Shown: positions 1 through 8,622, counted from the stretch's first letter. The stretch: 31,237 nt of DNA from Tepidimicrobium sp. (GCA_012839395.1 DUNJ01000079.1:1-31237); one strand, 5' to 3'. The notes: a model not told the origin generated them from the sequence alone. Program-made: numbers and translations.

Positions 1-15
1 TAATTAATATCAGAA

Positions 16-24
16 TGCTATAAT
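16..24 (+). promoter_or_regulatory. Extended -10 promoter element, probably for rex
   Basis: The sequence TGCTATAAT is a perfect extended -10 (TGnTATAAT). The -35 position falls at the window edge and cannot be judged. A transcript would start near base 31 and carry a leader of about 85 nt before rex. A run of seven T follows at 44-50, which could also belong to a terminator of a gene upstream of the window. Confidence 0.4.
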
Positions 25-116
25 GTGCAGGAGGTAGTGCACCTTTTTTTATCATCAAAAATGGGTTATACGCTACAAAAAACATAATAAAACAGGGTGA
101 AAGGAGGCGTGAACAG

Positions 117-770
117 ATGGATTTAGATAAGGAAAATAGAATATCCATAACAGTTATTAGAAGATTACCCAAGTATCATAGATATTTAGGAGAGCTTTTG
201 AAGAAGGGTATAAATAGAGTTTCCTCTAAAGAACTCAGCGATTTAACTGGTTTTACAGCTTCCCAGATCAGGCAGGATTTGAATAATTTTGGTGGATTTG
301 GGCAACAGGGGTACGGCTATAATGTGGAAGAATTATATAATCAACTTGGTAAGATATTAGGGCTTGATAGGACTTACAAAACAGTTATAGTTGGTAGCGG
401 AAATCTTGGTCAAGCAATATCAAATTACAATGGTTTCAAAGAAGCTGGCTTTGAGGTACTTTCGTTATTTGATAAAAATCCAAAAGTAATAGGGTTGAAT
501 ATAAGAGGGGTTGAAATAAGAGACGTAGATGAATTAGCAGATTATATAAAAGAAAATGATGTAGAGATAGGCGTTATAACGACTCCAAGGGAATGTGCTC
601 AGGATATTGCAGATATATATTCAAAAAGTGGGATAAAAGCTATATGGAATTTTGCACCCGCGGACATAAAGGTAGACGAAGAAGTAATTGTCGAGAACGT
701 TCATCTAAGCGAGTCTTTATTTGTTCTATCGTATTTCCTGAATAACAGAGAGGATTATGTTAAAAATTAA
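117..770 (+). CDS. rex: Redox-sensing transcriptional repressor Rex
   Basis: Rex senses the cytoplasmic NADH/NAD+ ratio and releases its operators when NADH rises, derepressing fermentation and NADH-reoxidising genes. The 217-residue length is normal for the family. Residues 1-85 are the winged-helix domain, with the segment SSKELSDLTGFTASQIRQDL typical of Rex. The Rossmann NADH-binding loop GSGNLGQA is at about 93-100, and a C-terminal domain-swap helix ends the protein. The ATG is preceded by AAAGGAGGCG. It stands as a single gene, convergent with the ABC exporter genes. I saw no clear Rex operator (TTGTTAA-N4-TTAACAA) in front of any gene in this window, so its targets are probably elsewhere. 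Confidence 0.96.
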   Translation: MDLDKENRISITVIRRLPKYHRYLGELLKKGINRVSSKELSDLTGFTASQIRQDLNNFGGFGQQGYGYNVEELYNQLGKILGLDRTYKTVIVGSGNLGQAISNYNGFKEAGFEVLSLFDKNPKVIGLNIRGVEIRDVDELADYIKENDVEIGVITTPRECAQDIADIYSKSGIKAIWNFAPADIKVDEEVIVENVHLSESLFVLSYFLNNREDYVKN

Positions 771-786
771 AGATTTGCACCTATCA

Positions 787-815
787 AAACCATCATTTTC
801 TAATACTGATGGTTT
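787..815 (+). terminator. Possible weak terminator after rex
   Basis: Nine-base inverted repeat AAACCATCA / TGATGGTTT with an 11-nt loop, 16 bases after the rex stop. There is only a short T run, so its termination strength is uncertain. The rest of 771-950 shows no gene that I can support. Confidence 0.4.
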
Positions 816-950
816 AACATAGACAAAAGATTGTTTAAAAAGTATCAAAGATTATTGTTTGCTATCTACTACTTAATAAGCATGGCCGGGGAGCCAAAAA
901 AAACATTCCCTAAAGGAAATTGAGTCAGATTGAAAGCTTGATATTTTCGT

Positions 951-984
951 AAAAGAAAGCTGGTTGCATAGCCAGCTTTCTTTT
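951..984. terminator. Bidirectional terminator between rex and the ABC exporter
   Basis: Perfect 13-bp inverted repeat AAAAGAAAGCTGG / CCAGCTTTCTTTT with an 8-nt loop. T-rich tails exist in both directions, so it can end both rex (plus) and the minus-strand permease gene that stops at 1000. Confidence 0.8.
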
Positions 985-999
985 GCGGGAATTACCGCT

Positions 1000-2232
1000 C
1001 TACCTTTCTCTTAATAGTTTGATGGCAGTTTTAAGTTTAACAGGGTTTCCATACATTAAACTTCCCAGCCTATATATTTTTGCTCCTAGGATACCAATTG
1101 CTCCAGTGGAGGCTGCTAATAGGATTAGCGAAATCGTCACATGTAGCTTTGAAACGTTCCCCATAGAGACCCTAATAAACATAGCCATAAAGGAGCTAAG
1201 GGGTATAAAAGATGCTATCTTAAGCAATAGGCTATCAGGCGTATTCATACTGAACATGGATATAAAGAACGCTATCATAAAAACAATGGTGATAGGGGTG
1301 GCACTTGCGCTTATATCTTCCGTTCTAGAGACTAGGGCCCCGATAGCTCCAAAGGCAAATAGGTAGAATAGATACCCCAATATGCCGAATATGGAGAAGG
1401 TGAGTAATACATTTATCGGGATATTGAATATAAAATCTAGACTATTTTCCCAAGCGCTAGCATTTATCCTATAGGTAATACTTGCTACCAAAAGTATAAA
1501 TCCAAACTGAATGATTCCAGCTAGTGCACCAGCTATCACCTTACCAAATATAAGGGATTTGGTGCTAGTACTAGTAATCAAAACTTCCATTGCTCGGTTG
1601 CTTTTTTCACTAGCTATGGATGTGGCTATCAGTTGGCCATACATAATGACTATGAAGTATAGACCAAATACTAGTATATATGTATAGAAGTAATTTTTCA
1701 TGCTATCTTTGCCTAAAACTCTTACATCATGTTCTATAGGTCTACTATAGATTTGGGATACTATGGAACTATCGATTCCTTTTTCCGAAAGAGCTCTATT
1801 TCGATATAGGGTTAACAATGCCTCATCCATCTGATGATGGTTGCTATCATATGCGCTAGTATTCATTACTAAATATTCATATTGAGTAGGGGCTTTGATT
1901 ATAAAACCGGCCTTTATATCACCAGATTTAATTAGTTTTGACAAGTTTTGTTTATTACCAGCATCGATTATATTGGCATAAGGAAGTAGAGCCTTCAACT
2001 CCGATAATTGGGCGGCATCTTTTTCAATTAATATACCATAATCTATTTTAGCCATTTCTTCCGCTGATTCTTCATCTTCAGAAAACATTGAGAAACCAAA
2101 TTTATCAGCTATGATTGGGATAGTTAAGGCCACTAATACTATTAAAGATATGATAGCCGTGGATACTATGAATGCCTTTTTCTTTATAAGATTGAGCAGT
2201 TCAAATTTGAGCACTAGAAAGAAGTTTCTCAT
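1000..2232 (-). CDS. ABC transporter permease, NatB/ABC-2 export type
   Basis: Membrane subunit of an ABC exporter. The 410-residue protein has an N-terminal membrane helix (about 18-45), a long extracytoplasmic region (about 50-180), then about five hydrophobic segments between residues 180 and 395. This is the layout of the ABC2_membrane_3 (NatB/YhaP-like) family. The conserved stretch IATSIASEKSNRAMEVLITS lies after the first helix of the C-terminal block and is typical of this family. Its ATG overlaps the stop codon of the upstream ATPase gene (ATGA), so the two are translationally coupled. NatAB-type systems export Na+ or cell-envelope-active compounds. The substrate here cannot be read from sequence. 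Confidence 0.88.
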   Translation of the reverse strand: MRNFFLVLKFELLNLIKKKAFIVSTAIISLIVLVALTIPIIADKFGFSMFSEDEESAEEMAKIDYGILIEKDAAQLSELKALLPYANIIDAGNKQNLSKLIKSGDIKAGFIIKAPTQYEYLVMNTSAYDSNHHQMDEALLTLYRNRALSEKGIDSSIVSQIYSRPIEHDVRVLGKDSMKNYFYTYILVFGLYFIVIMYGQLIATSIASEKSNRAMEVLITSTSTKSLIFGKVIAGALAGIIQFGFILLVASITYRINASAWENSLDFIFNIPINVLLTFSIFGILGYLFYLFAFGAIGALVSRTEDISASATPITIVFMIAFFISMFSMNTPDSLLLKIASFIPLSSFMAMFIRVSMGNVSKLHVTISLILLAASTGAIGILGAKIYRLGSLMYGNPVKLKTAIKLLRER

Positions 2233-3143
2233 CGAGCCTCACCTACCTTTTGAACAAATATATCCGTCAAAGTTGGCTCATATATGGAAAAGCTTTCAAT
2301 ATCTATATTTAAAGTCAATAGATTATGTAATAGCTCATTTTTGGATTTTCTGTTCAACAGTTCAATTATTATTTCCCTGTTTTTAGAGCCTACTACTTTA
2401 ATATCTTCAATTTGGTTGGGAAGCATATTCTTCAATCTATTCACCTCTTTATCGATGACCCCTAAACTTATTCGGTTCATACCATATTCCCTTTTTATAG
2501 ATCTTAGATTACCAGTTAGGACTATATCTCCCTTATCTATGAGAACTACTTCGTCACAAAACTCTTCAACATAGCTCATCTGATGACTAGAAAATATAAC
2601 TATGGATTCCTTTGCTATTAGTTCATGCATAATATCTTTAAGAATTTGGGAATTGACGGGATCTAATCCGCTAAAAGGTTCATCCAGTATAACTATATCA
2701 GGGTTGCAAAGCAAGGTTTCTGCTATTTGAACCTTTTGTTGGTTTCCCTTGGATAGAGTTTCTAATCTTTTATCCTGATATTCCAATAAGTCCAGTTTTT
2801 CAAGCCAATAAAGGGCATTTTTTTTGGCTTCCCGATTGTTGAGTCCCCTAAGCTGCCCAAAATACATAAGCTGGGCTAGTACTTTCTGTTTAGGGTACAG
2901 CCCTCTTTCTTCTGGTAGATATCCTATGGAATGCTCTTGGGGATTAAAGGGCTTACCATTTAATAATATTTGACCTTGATCAGCATCGAATAGTCCCATA
3001 AGAATTCTTATAGTAGTGGTTTTACCAGCTCCATTTCTACCTAAAAACCCCAACGCTTTACCGCCTGTTATAGTGAAGGAAACTCCTTGTAAAACTGAAA
3101 TACCAGAGAAGCTCTTATGAATATTTTCAAGTTTAAGTATCAT
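2229..3143 (-). CDS. ABC transporter ATP-binding protein, NatA-type
   Basis: ATPase subunit that energises the permease encoded next to it. From the chosen start the protein has 304 residues: Walker A GRNGAGKT at about 35-42, signature LSKGN at 130-134, Walker B IVILDEP at 150-156, a switch His (SSHQMSYVEE), and a C-terminal DUF4162-type extension of about 90 residues as in NatA/YhaQ exporters. The frame is open for 20 more codons upstream, but the ATG at 3143 is preceded by GGAGGTGA at ideal spacing and gives the usual MILKLENIHKSF beginning. The upstream extension would cover the -10 region of its own promoter. Confidence 0.92.
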   Translation of the reverse strand: MILKLENIHKSFSGISVLQGVSFTITGGKALGFLGRNGAGKTTTIRILMGLFDADQGQILLNGKPFNPQEHSIGYLPEERGLYPKQKVLAQLMYFGQLRGLNNREAKKNALYWLEKLDLLEYQDKRLETLSKGNQQKVQIAETLLCNPDIVILDEPFSGLDPVNSQILKDIMHELIAKESIVIFSSHQMSYVEEFCDEVVLIDKGDIVLTGNLRSIKREYGMNRISLGVIDKEVNRLKNMLPNQIEDIKVVGSKNREIIIELLNRKSKNELLHNLLTLNIDIESFSIYEPTLTDIFVQKVGEAR

Positions 3144-3164
3144 AAACTCACCTCCATATATTTC

Positions 3165-3193
3165 AGTATATGGTACTAGATAGGAAAAATCAA
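3165..3193 (-). promoter_or_regulatory. SigA-type promoter for the ABC exporter
   Basis: On the minus strand TTGATT (3193-3188), a 17-bp spacer, then TATACT (3170-3165). The predicted start of transcription is about 15 bases before the ATPase ATG, leaving room for its ribosome binding site. Confidence 0.6.
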
Positions 3194-3305
3194 TTTGAAT
3201 CATTTTTTATATTTCCATTTGGGTATAATAGAGACGATGCAAGTTGGTCAATAATAGAAAGCAGATTATAAAACTATATTTATTGCTATTTGAAAGGAGT
3301 AAAAT

Positions 3306-4193
3306 ATGGATTATACCACAGTAGAGCAGGAAAGTAGGATCATAGTAAAGGGTATGGACTGTTTTGAACCAAAACATATATTTGAATGTGGTCAGGCCTT
3401 TAGATGGCATAGAGAAGAAGACGACAGTTATACCGCTATCCATAGGAATAGAATTATAAATGTTAAAAGGGATGGAATGGATATAGTATTTTCCAATACT
3501 AATATGAGGGATTTTAAGAAGATTTGGTATGATTATTTTGATCTAGCTAGGGATTATGAGGGTATAAAGAAAAAGCTGTCTAAGGACCCCATATTGAGGA
3601 AAGCGGTTGAATTTGGAAATGGTATAAGAATATTAAAACAGGAACCCTTTGAGATTACCATCTCATTTATCATATCGGCTAACAATCAGATAGAAAGGAT
3701 AAAAAAATCTATAGAATTAATCAGCAAAAATTATGGTGAGTTTATAACTATATATAGGGGCAAGGAATATTATTCGTTTCCAAAAGCTGATGTATTGGCC
3801 AATGTAGAAGAAGGGGAATTGGAAAAGGTAACTGGAGTAGGCTATAGGGCAAGGTATATAGTAAATGCTTCTAGGATGATCTCCTCGAGGGAGATAGATC
3901 TATCTCGGGTATTTCAATTATCTACGGGAGCGGCTAAGGAGATGCTGATGAGGCTTCCAGGGGTAGGGCCTAAGGTATCCGATTGCATCCTATTATTTGC
4001 ATTTGCTAAGGTAGATGCCTTCCCTGTAGACGTGTGGGTCGGAAGGGTGATGAGACATCTTTATCTAGAAGAGGATACAGGGCTAAAAGAAATTTCTATC
4101 TATGCAAATGATAAATTTAAGGACTTAGCAGGATTTGCTCAACAATATTTATTTTACTATGCTAGGGAGCATGGTATAGGTAAAAGGAAATAG
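3306..4193 (+). CDS. 8-oxoguanine DNA glycosylase/AP lyase (OGG1-type)
   Basis: Base-excision repair enzyme expected to remove 8-oxoguanine opposite cytosine and nick the abasic site. The 295 residues comprise an OGG N-terminal domain (about 10-120, with CGQAFRW) and a helix-hairpin-helix-GPD domain (about 120-290). The motif LPGVGPKVSDCI holds the catalytic lysine at K223, and FPVDVW supplies the catalytic aspartate at D242, 19 residues later as in eukaryotic OGG1. The start has AAAGGAG upstream with an ATG. The gene is divergent from the ABC exporter and followed by an unrelated membrane protein gene, so it is probably transcribed alone. Confidence 0.93.
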   Translation: MDYTTVEQESRIIVKGMDCFEPKHIFECGQAFRWHREEDDSYTAIHRNRIINVKRDGMDIVFSNTNMRDFKKIWYDYFDLARDYEGIKKKLSKDPILRKAVEFGNGIRILKQEPFEITISFIISANNQIERIKKSIELISKNYGEFITIYRGKEYYSFPKADVLANVEEGELEKVTGVGYRARYIVNASRMISSREIDLSRVFQLSTGAAKEMLMRLPGVGPKVSDCILLFAFAKVDAFPVDVWVGRVMRHLYLEEDTGLKEISIYANDKFKDLAGFAQQYLFYYAREHGIGKRK

Positions 4194-4295
4194 GGTGCTA
4201 TTAAATGATTTAATAGAAATATGATTTAAAATAGTGTATCGTATATTATAGATTATAAGGCGATCTATATTTAAACAAAAGGGGTGAAATTAGTA

Positions 4296-4982
4296 TTGGG
4301 TATCATAGTAAATGCTATTGCAATAATCATAGGGGGTCTTATTGGTACTTTTATAAGAGGTGGATTGAAGGAAAAATACAAGGAGACTGTAATGAATGGT
4401 ATAGGCCTTACCGTGATCATAATAGGCATAACTGGAGCCATAAAATCAGAAAATATGATTCTGGTTATAATAAGCGTTGTGTTGGGAAGTATTATAGGGG
4501 AAGCTATAGGAATAGAAGCAAGGTTGGATAGGGTTGGTAACAGTTTAGAGAAAAGGTTTGGGCAAGGGAATTCTAACTTTTCCAAAGGCTTTGTAACGGC
4601 TTCGTTGGTCTATTGTGTTGGGGCTATGGCCATAGTAGGATCGTTAGAAAGTGGACTATTGGGGAATAATGACACCTTATTTGCCAAGTCCGTATTGGAT
4701 GGTATTTCATCTATTGTATTTGCTTCGACGTTGGGAGCAGGGGTAATTTTTTCGGCAATACCTGTATTTGTATATCAAGGGGCGATAATGTTGTCGGCAT
4801 CTATGTTAAAGGATTTGCTAATATCGGAGATTATATTGGAGATGTCGGCAGTGGGTGGAATACTAATAATGGGCATCGGGGTCAATATTTTGGGCATAAA
4901 TGAGATAAAAGTGGGCAATATGACCCCCGGTATCTTTATCCCTTTAATGTACTTCTTTTTGATATCGTTTTTTGGAATGTAG
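4296..4982 (+). CDS. DUF554 family membrane protein
   Basis: Integral membrane protein of unknown function, similar to B. subtilis YdfK and E. coli YqgA. It is nearly all hydrophobic, with about six to seven membrane segments, and opens with the family-typical GIIVNAIAIIIGGLIG. A conserved glycine-rich core (SVVLGSIIGEAIGIEARL) and FVTASLVYCVGAMAIVGSLE follow. I chose the TTG at 4296 (228 residues) because AAGGGGTGA lies 8 bases before it. A GTG at 4284 is in frame but overlaps that ribosome binding site and adds only four residues. No partner gene suggests a substrate. Confidence 0.85.
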   Translation: MGIIVNAIAIIIGGLIGTFIRGGLKEKYKETVMNGIGLTVIIIGITGAIKSENMILVIISVVLGSIIGEAIGIEARLDRVGNSLEKRFGQGNSNFSKGFVTASLVYCVGAMAIVGSLESGLLGNNDTLFAKSVLDGISSIVFASTLGAGVIFSAIPVFVYQGAIMLSASMLKDLLISEIILEMSAVGGILIMGIGVNILGINEIKVGNMTPGIFIPLMYFFLISFFGM

Positions 4983-5057
4983 CAAAGGAGCTAGGAGGTA
5001 ACACTGGAGAAAATGTCCATATAATGAGAGAATAAGTGAAAAAAAGAGGTAAGTTTC

Positions 5058-5087
5058 GATAATATGCTTAATTTCTAGGATATTATC
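5058..5087 (+). other. Weak hairpin after the DUF554 gene
   Basis: Eight-base inverted repeat GATAATAT / ATATTATC with a 14-nt loop, between the DUF554 gene and the groES promoter. There is no T run after it, so it may be a poor terminator or chance in AT-rich DNA. Confidence 0.25.
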
Positions 5088-5108
5088 AAATAAGAGGAAA
5101 TATGGGAC

Positions 5109-5137
5109 TTGATTCTATTTTTTTTATTAAGTAATAT
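5109..5137 (+). promoter_or_regulatory. SigA-type promoter of groESL
   Basis: TTGATT at 5109-5114, 17-bp spacer, TAATAT at 5132-5137. The predicted transcript start is about eight bases upstream of the CIRCE operator, the usual arrangement for HrcA-repressed groESL. Confidence 0.75.
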
Positions 5138-5151
5138 TATAGTTGTACATA

Positions 5152-5178
5152 TTAGCACTCATCGGCATCGAGTGCTAA
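5152..5178 (+). promoter_or_regulatory. CIRCE operator (HrcA binding site)
   Basis: Perfect match to TTAGCACTC-N9-GAGTGCTAA, the inverted repeat bound by the heat-shock repressor HrcA. It lies at the start of the groESL transcript, 40 bases before groES, so the operon should be repressed by HrcA and released on heat stress. hrcA itself is not in the window. Confidence 0.98.
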
Positions 5179-5218
5179 TAAAAATGAAAACTACTACAAA
5201 ATATAAGGAGGAAATAGT

Positions 5219-5500
5219 ATGAACCTAAAACCATTAGGAGACAGAGTTGTTATCAAAAAGGTTGAGGCTGAAGAGAGAACAAAATCTGGAATAGTTCTTC
5301 CAAGTAGTGCCAAGGAACAACCTCAAATGGCAGAAGTTATAGCCATAGGGGATGACATCACTAAGGATGAAAAGAAAAAGGATCAGATTAAGGTAAATGA
5401 TAAGGTCATCTTCTCACAATATGCGGGAACAGAAGTCAAGATAGATGGTGAAGAATATACCATACTCAAGTTAAACGATATATTAGCAGTTGTAGAATAG
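5219..5500 (+). CDS. groES: Co-chaperonin GroES
   Basis: Ten-kDa co-chaperonin that forms the heptameric lid of the GroEL folding chamber in the cytoplasm. At 93 residues it is of normal length. It begins MNLKPLGDRVVIKK and contains the mobile-loop region EERTKSGIVLPSSAKE (about 18-33) and the C-terminal strand EYTILKLNDILAVVE. An AAGGAGG-type site precedes the ATG. It is the first gene of the two-gene operon with groEL, controlled by the CIRCE element just upstream. Confidence 0.98.
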   Translation: MNLKPLGDRVVIKKVEAEERTKSGIVLPSSAKEQPQMAEVIAIGDDITKDEKKKDQIKVNDKVIFSQYAGTEVKIDGEEYTILKLNDILAVVE

Positions 5501-5563
5501 TGTGTAAGATCTAGGTAATTTAAATCGCTAGCTAGAAAATTAAATTTATAAGGAGTGAATGTA

Positions 5564-7210
5564 ATGGCTAAAGAGATAAGATTTAGTGAAGAGGCTCGTC
5601 GTTCGATGGAAAAAGGGATAAATAAGTTGGCTGATACGGTTAAAGTAACCCTAGGACCAAAGGGGAGAAATGTTGTATTAGATAAAAGTTTTGGTTCACC
5701 GCTAATAACCAATGACGGTGTATCTATTGCTCGCGAAATAGAATTGGAAGATGCATATGAAAATATGGGAGCACAGCTTGTAAAAGAGGTTGCAACTAAA
5801 ACTCAGGATATAGCTGGGGATGGTACTACAACAGCTACCTTACTTGCACAAGCTATTATAAGAGAAGGGCTTAAGAATGTAGCGGCTGGCGCAAATCCGG
5901 TAATATTGCAAAAAGGGCTTAACAGGGCTGTTGAGACTGCAGTAGAAGAAATTAGAAGATTTTCCAAGAAGGTTGAATCTAAGGAATCAGTTGCACAAGT
6001 AGCTTCTATTTCAGCTGGGGATGAGGCAATAGGAGAATTGATTGCGGAAGCCATGGATAAGGTGGGTAATGATGGGGTTATTACAGTGGAGGAATCTAGA
6101 TCCATGGGTACCACTTTAGAAGTAGTGGAAGGTATGCAGTTTGATAGGGGATATGTATCTCCTTATATGGTAACTGACACAGATAAGATGGTGGCTGAAC
6201 TAGAAGAGCCATATATACTCATTACCGATAAGAAAATTACCAACATCCAAGAGATACTTCCAATATTAGAGCAAATCGTTCAGCAAAGCAAACCTCTATT
6301 GTTGATTGCTGAGGATATAGAAGGTGAGGCACTAGCCACTTTGGTAGTGAATAAATTGAAGGGAACATTTAACTGCGTTGCAGTTAAGGCTCCAGGATTT
6401 GGCGATAGAAGAAAGGAAATGTTGCAGGATATAGCTATATTGACCGGTGGGCAAGTAATATCCGAAGAATTAGGACTTGACCTGAAGGAGGCCACTATCG
6501 ATATGCTAGGTAGGGCTAAGAAGGTAAATGTTGATAAGGAAAATACGGTAATAGTAGATGGAGAAGGCAACCTATCGGATATAGAGGACAGGATAGGGCA
6601 GATAAGGATGCAAATTGAAGAAACCGATTCAGAATTTGATGAGGAAAAACTTCAAGAAAGGCTTGCGAAACTATCAGGTGGAGTTGCTGTAATTCAAGTA
6701 GGTGCTGCTACTGAAACTGAATTGAAAGAGAGAAAGCTAAGGATAGAGGACGCTCTAGCAGCAACAAGAGCAGCAGTTGAAGAGGGTATGGTAGCCGGTG
6801 GTGGAACGGTTCTAGTCGACTCCATACCAGCTGTAGCTAAGCTATTAGATGAGGTAACTGGGGATGAAAGGACAGGAATAAATATCATACTTAGGGCATT
6901 AGAAGAACCAGTAAGACAAATAGCGATAAATGCAGGATTAGAAGGTTCCATCATAGTAGAAAAAGTTAAGGCAGAAGAAGTTGGAGTAGGATTTGATGCA
7001 TTGAACGAAGAATATGCAAATATGATAGATTCAGGAATAGCTGACCCAACTAAGGTAACCCGTTCAGCTTTACAAAATGCGGCATCTGTTGCATCCATGG
7101 TATTAACAACAGAGTCTGCAGTAGTAGATGTCAAGGAAGATAACGATTCAATGGCAGGCATGGGCGGCGGAATGGGCGGAGGTATGGGCGGCGGCATGCC
7201 GATGATGTAA
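5564..7210 (+). CDS. groEL: Chaperonin GroEL
   Basis: ATP-dependent double-ring chaperonin that folds cytoplasmic proteins with GroES. The 548 residues from the ATG at 5564 begin MAKEIRFSEEAR. Nucleotide-binding residues are visible at D51 (NDGVS) and in GDGTTTATLL (about 85-94, D86). The protein ends in the usual Gly-Met tail made of GGGM repeats. A GTG three codons earlier lies within the ribosome binding site AAGGAGTG, so the ATG is preferred. It follows groES by 63 bases and is closed by a strong terminator. The many long open frames on its minus strand are shadows. Confidence 0.98.
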   Translation: MAKEIRFSEEARRSMEKGINKLADTVKVTLGPKGRNVVLDKSFGSPLITNDGVSIAREIELEDAYENMGAQLVKEVATKTQDIAGDGTTTATLLAQAIIREGLKNVAAGANPVILQKGLNRAVETAVEEIRRFSKKVESKESVAQVASISAGDEAIGELIAEAMDKVGNDGVITVEESRSMGTTLEVVEGMQFDRGYVSPYMVTDTDKMVAELEEPYILITDKKITNIQEILPILEQIVQQSKPLLLIAEDIEGEALATLVVNKLKGTFNCVAVKAPGFGDRRKEMLQDIAILTGGQVISEELGLDLKEATIDMLGRAKKVNVDKENTVIVDGEGNLSDIEDRIGQIRMQIEETDSEFDEEKLQERLAKLSGGVAVIQVGAATETELKERKLRIEDALAATRAAVEEGMVAGGGTVLVDSIPAVAKLLDEVTGDERTGINIILRALEEPVRQIAINAGLEGSIIVEKVKAEEVGVGFDALNEEYANMIDSGIADPTKVTRSALQNAASVASMVLTTESAVVDVKEDNDSMAGMGGGMGGGMGGGMPMM

Positions 7211-7220
7211 GCGAAAAAAG

Positions 7221-7252
7221 AAACTCCCTCGATATTATCGAGGGAGTTTTTA
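7221..7252. terminator. Shared bidirectional terminator of groESL and ald
   Basis: A 13-bp perfect stem (AAACTCCCTCGAT / ATCGAGGGAGTTT) with a 3-nt loop. A T run follows on the plus strand and an A run precedes it, which is a T run on the minus strand. It sits between the convergent groEL and ald genes. Confidence 0.93.
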
Positions 7253-7261
7253 TAATTCTAT

Positions 7262-8401
7262 TTAGATTCCTAATGCTTCTGCTTTCATTCCTAGTGCTTC
7301 TTCTACAGGAGTATAAGGTAGATCTAGTGCTTCAGCCACCCCTTTATATACAACCTTTCCATCTAATACGTTAGCACCTTTTCTTAAGGGCTCTTCATCT
7401 ATAAGGGCTTGTTTCCATCCCTTATTTGCTATCCGAAGGGCATATGGTAATGTAACATTTGTCAATGCCATAGTTGATGTCTGTGGAACGGCTCCTGGAA
7501 TATTAGCTACTGCATAATGGACTACACCATGCTTGGTATATACTGGATCAGCATGGGTTGTTACTTCGGATGTTTCGATACATCCACCTTGGTCAATTGC
7601 TACATCAACTACGACACTACCTGGCTCCATAAGCTTAATCATTTCTTCCGTGACTATTGTTGGTGCTTTTCTTCCCGGGATGAGGACTGCCCCTATTACT
7701 AGATCCGCAGATTTCACAGCGTTTGTAACATTGTAGTTATTGGAGTAAACAGTTTCTATTTTGCCCATAAATACTTCGTTTAAATAGGTGAGTCTATTTA
7801 CGTCTATGTCGAGTACAGTAACCCTTGCTCCCAAACCAATAGCTCTTCTTATGGCTCCGGTACCTACATTACCTGCACCTACCACTACGATATGAGCAGG
7901 AGCTACGCCAGGTACTCCATCTACCAACTTACCTTTTCCGCCACGAATTTTTTCTAAGTAAATTGAGCCAGCTTGTACAGCCATGCGCCCAGCAACCTCA
8001 CTCATGGGTGCAAGTAATGGCAGGGATCTATCTGGATTTTCTACGGTTTCATATGCTATTGCGATAGCCCCTGTATCCATCAAAGCCTTTGTTAGCTCTG
8101 GCTCCGCTGCTAGATGTAAGTAGGTAAATATGATAAGTCCCTCTCTAAAGTATTGATACTCCGATTTTAAAGGCTCCTTAACCTTCATGATCATATCGGC
8201 CTTGTTCCATACCTCAGAGGCATCTTGTACTATTTCTGCGCCTTGTGCTGCATATTCTTCATCTGTAATAAAAGAGCCTGCTCCGGCGCCTGCTTCTACT
8301 AAAACTTTATGACCAGCTCTGACGAAGCCGTCGACTCCTGCAGGAGTTAATGCTACTCGATCCTCCTGCTCTTTTATCTCTTTTGGCACTCCAATAATCA
8401 T
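7262..8401 (-). CDS. ald: Alanine dehydrogenase
   Basis: NAD-dependent enzyme interconverting L-alanine with pyruvate, ammonium and NADH. In fermenters it deaminates alanine or stores pyruvate and nitrogen as alanine. From the ATG at 8401 the protein has 379 residues. Known active-site residues sit at the standard numbers: R15 (QEDRVAL), K75 (MKVKEPL), H96 (TYLHLA) and D270. The NAD loop GAGNVG is at 175-180. The frame is open nine codons further upstream, but the ATG at 8401 follows GGGGGAGAG and gives the family-typical MIIGVPKEIK. The IS left end lies only 50 bases upstream of the start, so the native promoter region is disrupted or replaced. Confidence 0.96.
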   Translation of the reverse strand: MIIGVPKEIKEQEDRVALTPAGVDGFVRAGHKVLVEAGAGAGSFITDEEYAAQGAEIVQDASEVWNKADMIMKVKEPLKSEYQYFREGLIIFTYLHLAAEPELTKALMDTGAIAIAYETVENPDRSLPLLAPMSEVAGRMAVQAGSIYLEKIRGGKGKLVDGVPGVAPAHIVVVGAGNVGTGAIRRAIGLGARVTVLDIDVNRLTYLNEVFMGKIETVYSNNYNVTNAVKSADLVIGAVLIPGRKAPTIVTEEMIKLMEPGSVVVDVAIDQGGCIETSEVTTHADPVYTKHGVVHYAVANIPGAVPQTSTMALTNVTLPYALRIANKGWKQALIDEEPLRKGANVLDGKVVYKGVAEALDLPYTPVEEALGMKAEALGI

Positions 8402-8441
8402 ACAACTCTCCCCCTTTAGATTATTCATTAACTTCTACCTA

Positions 8442-8470
8442 TTTATATAATCCTGAATTATTCACTGCAA
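8442..8470 (-). promoter_or_regulatory. Possible hybrid promoter for ald with its -35 inside the IS end
   Basis: On the minus strand TTGCAG (8470-8465, inside the IS) is followed by exactly 17 bp, which include the 13-bp terminal repeat, and then TATAAA (8447-8442, host DNA). The -10 is good (5 of 6) and the -35 is weak (3 of 6). It reads towards ald with an expected start about 34 bases before the ATG. Confidence 0.4.
8452..8464 (+). repeat. Left terminal inverted repeat of the IS
   Basis: CCTGAATTATTCA, the exact reverse complement of 10103-10115. It lies 50 bases upstream of the ald start codon. Confidence 0.85.
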
Positions 8471-8506
8471 TTAAATAATATAGAGCAAAGCTAGATACTA
8501 ACTGAC

Positions 8507-8557
8507 TTTCCATCTTTCCAGACTTTCATCTAAAAAGTGAAGCTTTAAAGATGGAAA
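8507..8557 (+). other. Hairpin upstream of the transposase gene
   Basis: Perfect 11-bp inverted repeat TTTCCATCTTT (8507-8517) / AAAGATGGAAA (8547-8557) with a 29-nt loop, 65 bases before the transposase ATG. Structures here are known in other IS elements to block translation of read-through transcripts; that role in this element is inference. Confidence 0.4.
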
Positions 8558-8622
8558 AAGGGCTCCAATTTTGTTAAAATGAAGTTGCTAAGACATACAT
8601 AATAACAAAAGGAGGAACCCTT

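Noticed and set aside
25..50. Terminator or attenuator hairpin GTGCA/TGCAC plus T run before rex
   Set aside because: Only 5 pairs, and its left arm would lie outside the transcript from the extended -10 promoter; too weak to call.
983..1366. Plus-strand open frame of 127 codons opposite the ABC permease gene
   Set aside because: It overlaps a clear membrane protein gene on the other strand and its translation resembles no protein.
3207..3443. Minus-strand open frame of 78 codons across the divergent ABC exporter/glycosylase region
   Set aside because: It overlaps the start of the glycosylase gene and has no protein-like composition.
4198..4216. Palindrome CTATTAAAT-G-ATTTAATAG after the glycosylase gene
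   Set aside because: Almost all A/T, with no T tail and no known operator match; could easily be chance.
5803..7197. Long open frames on the minus strand inside groEL
   Set aside because: Low-complexity Ser/Thr/Pro/Ile-rich shadow translations of a conserved gene; no ribosome sites or domain similarity.
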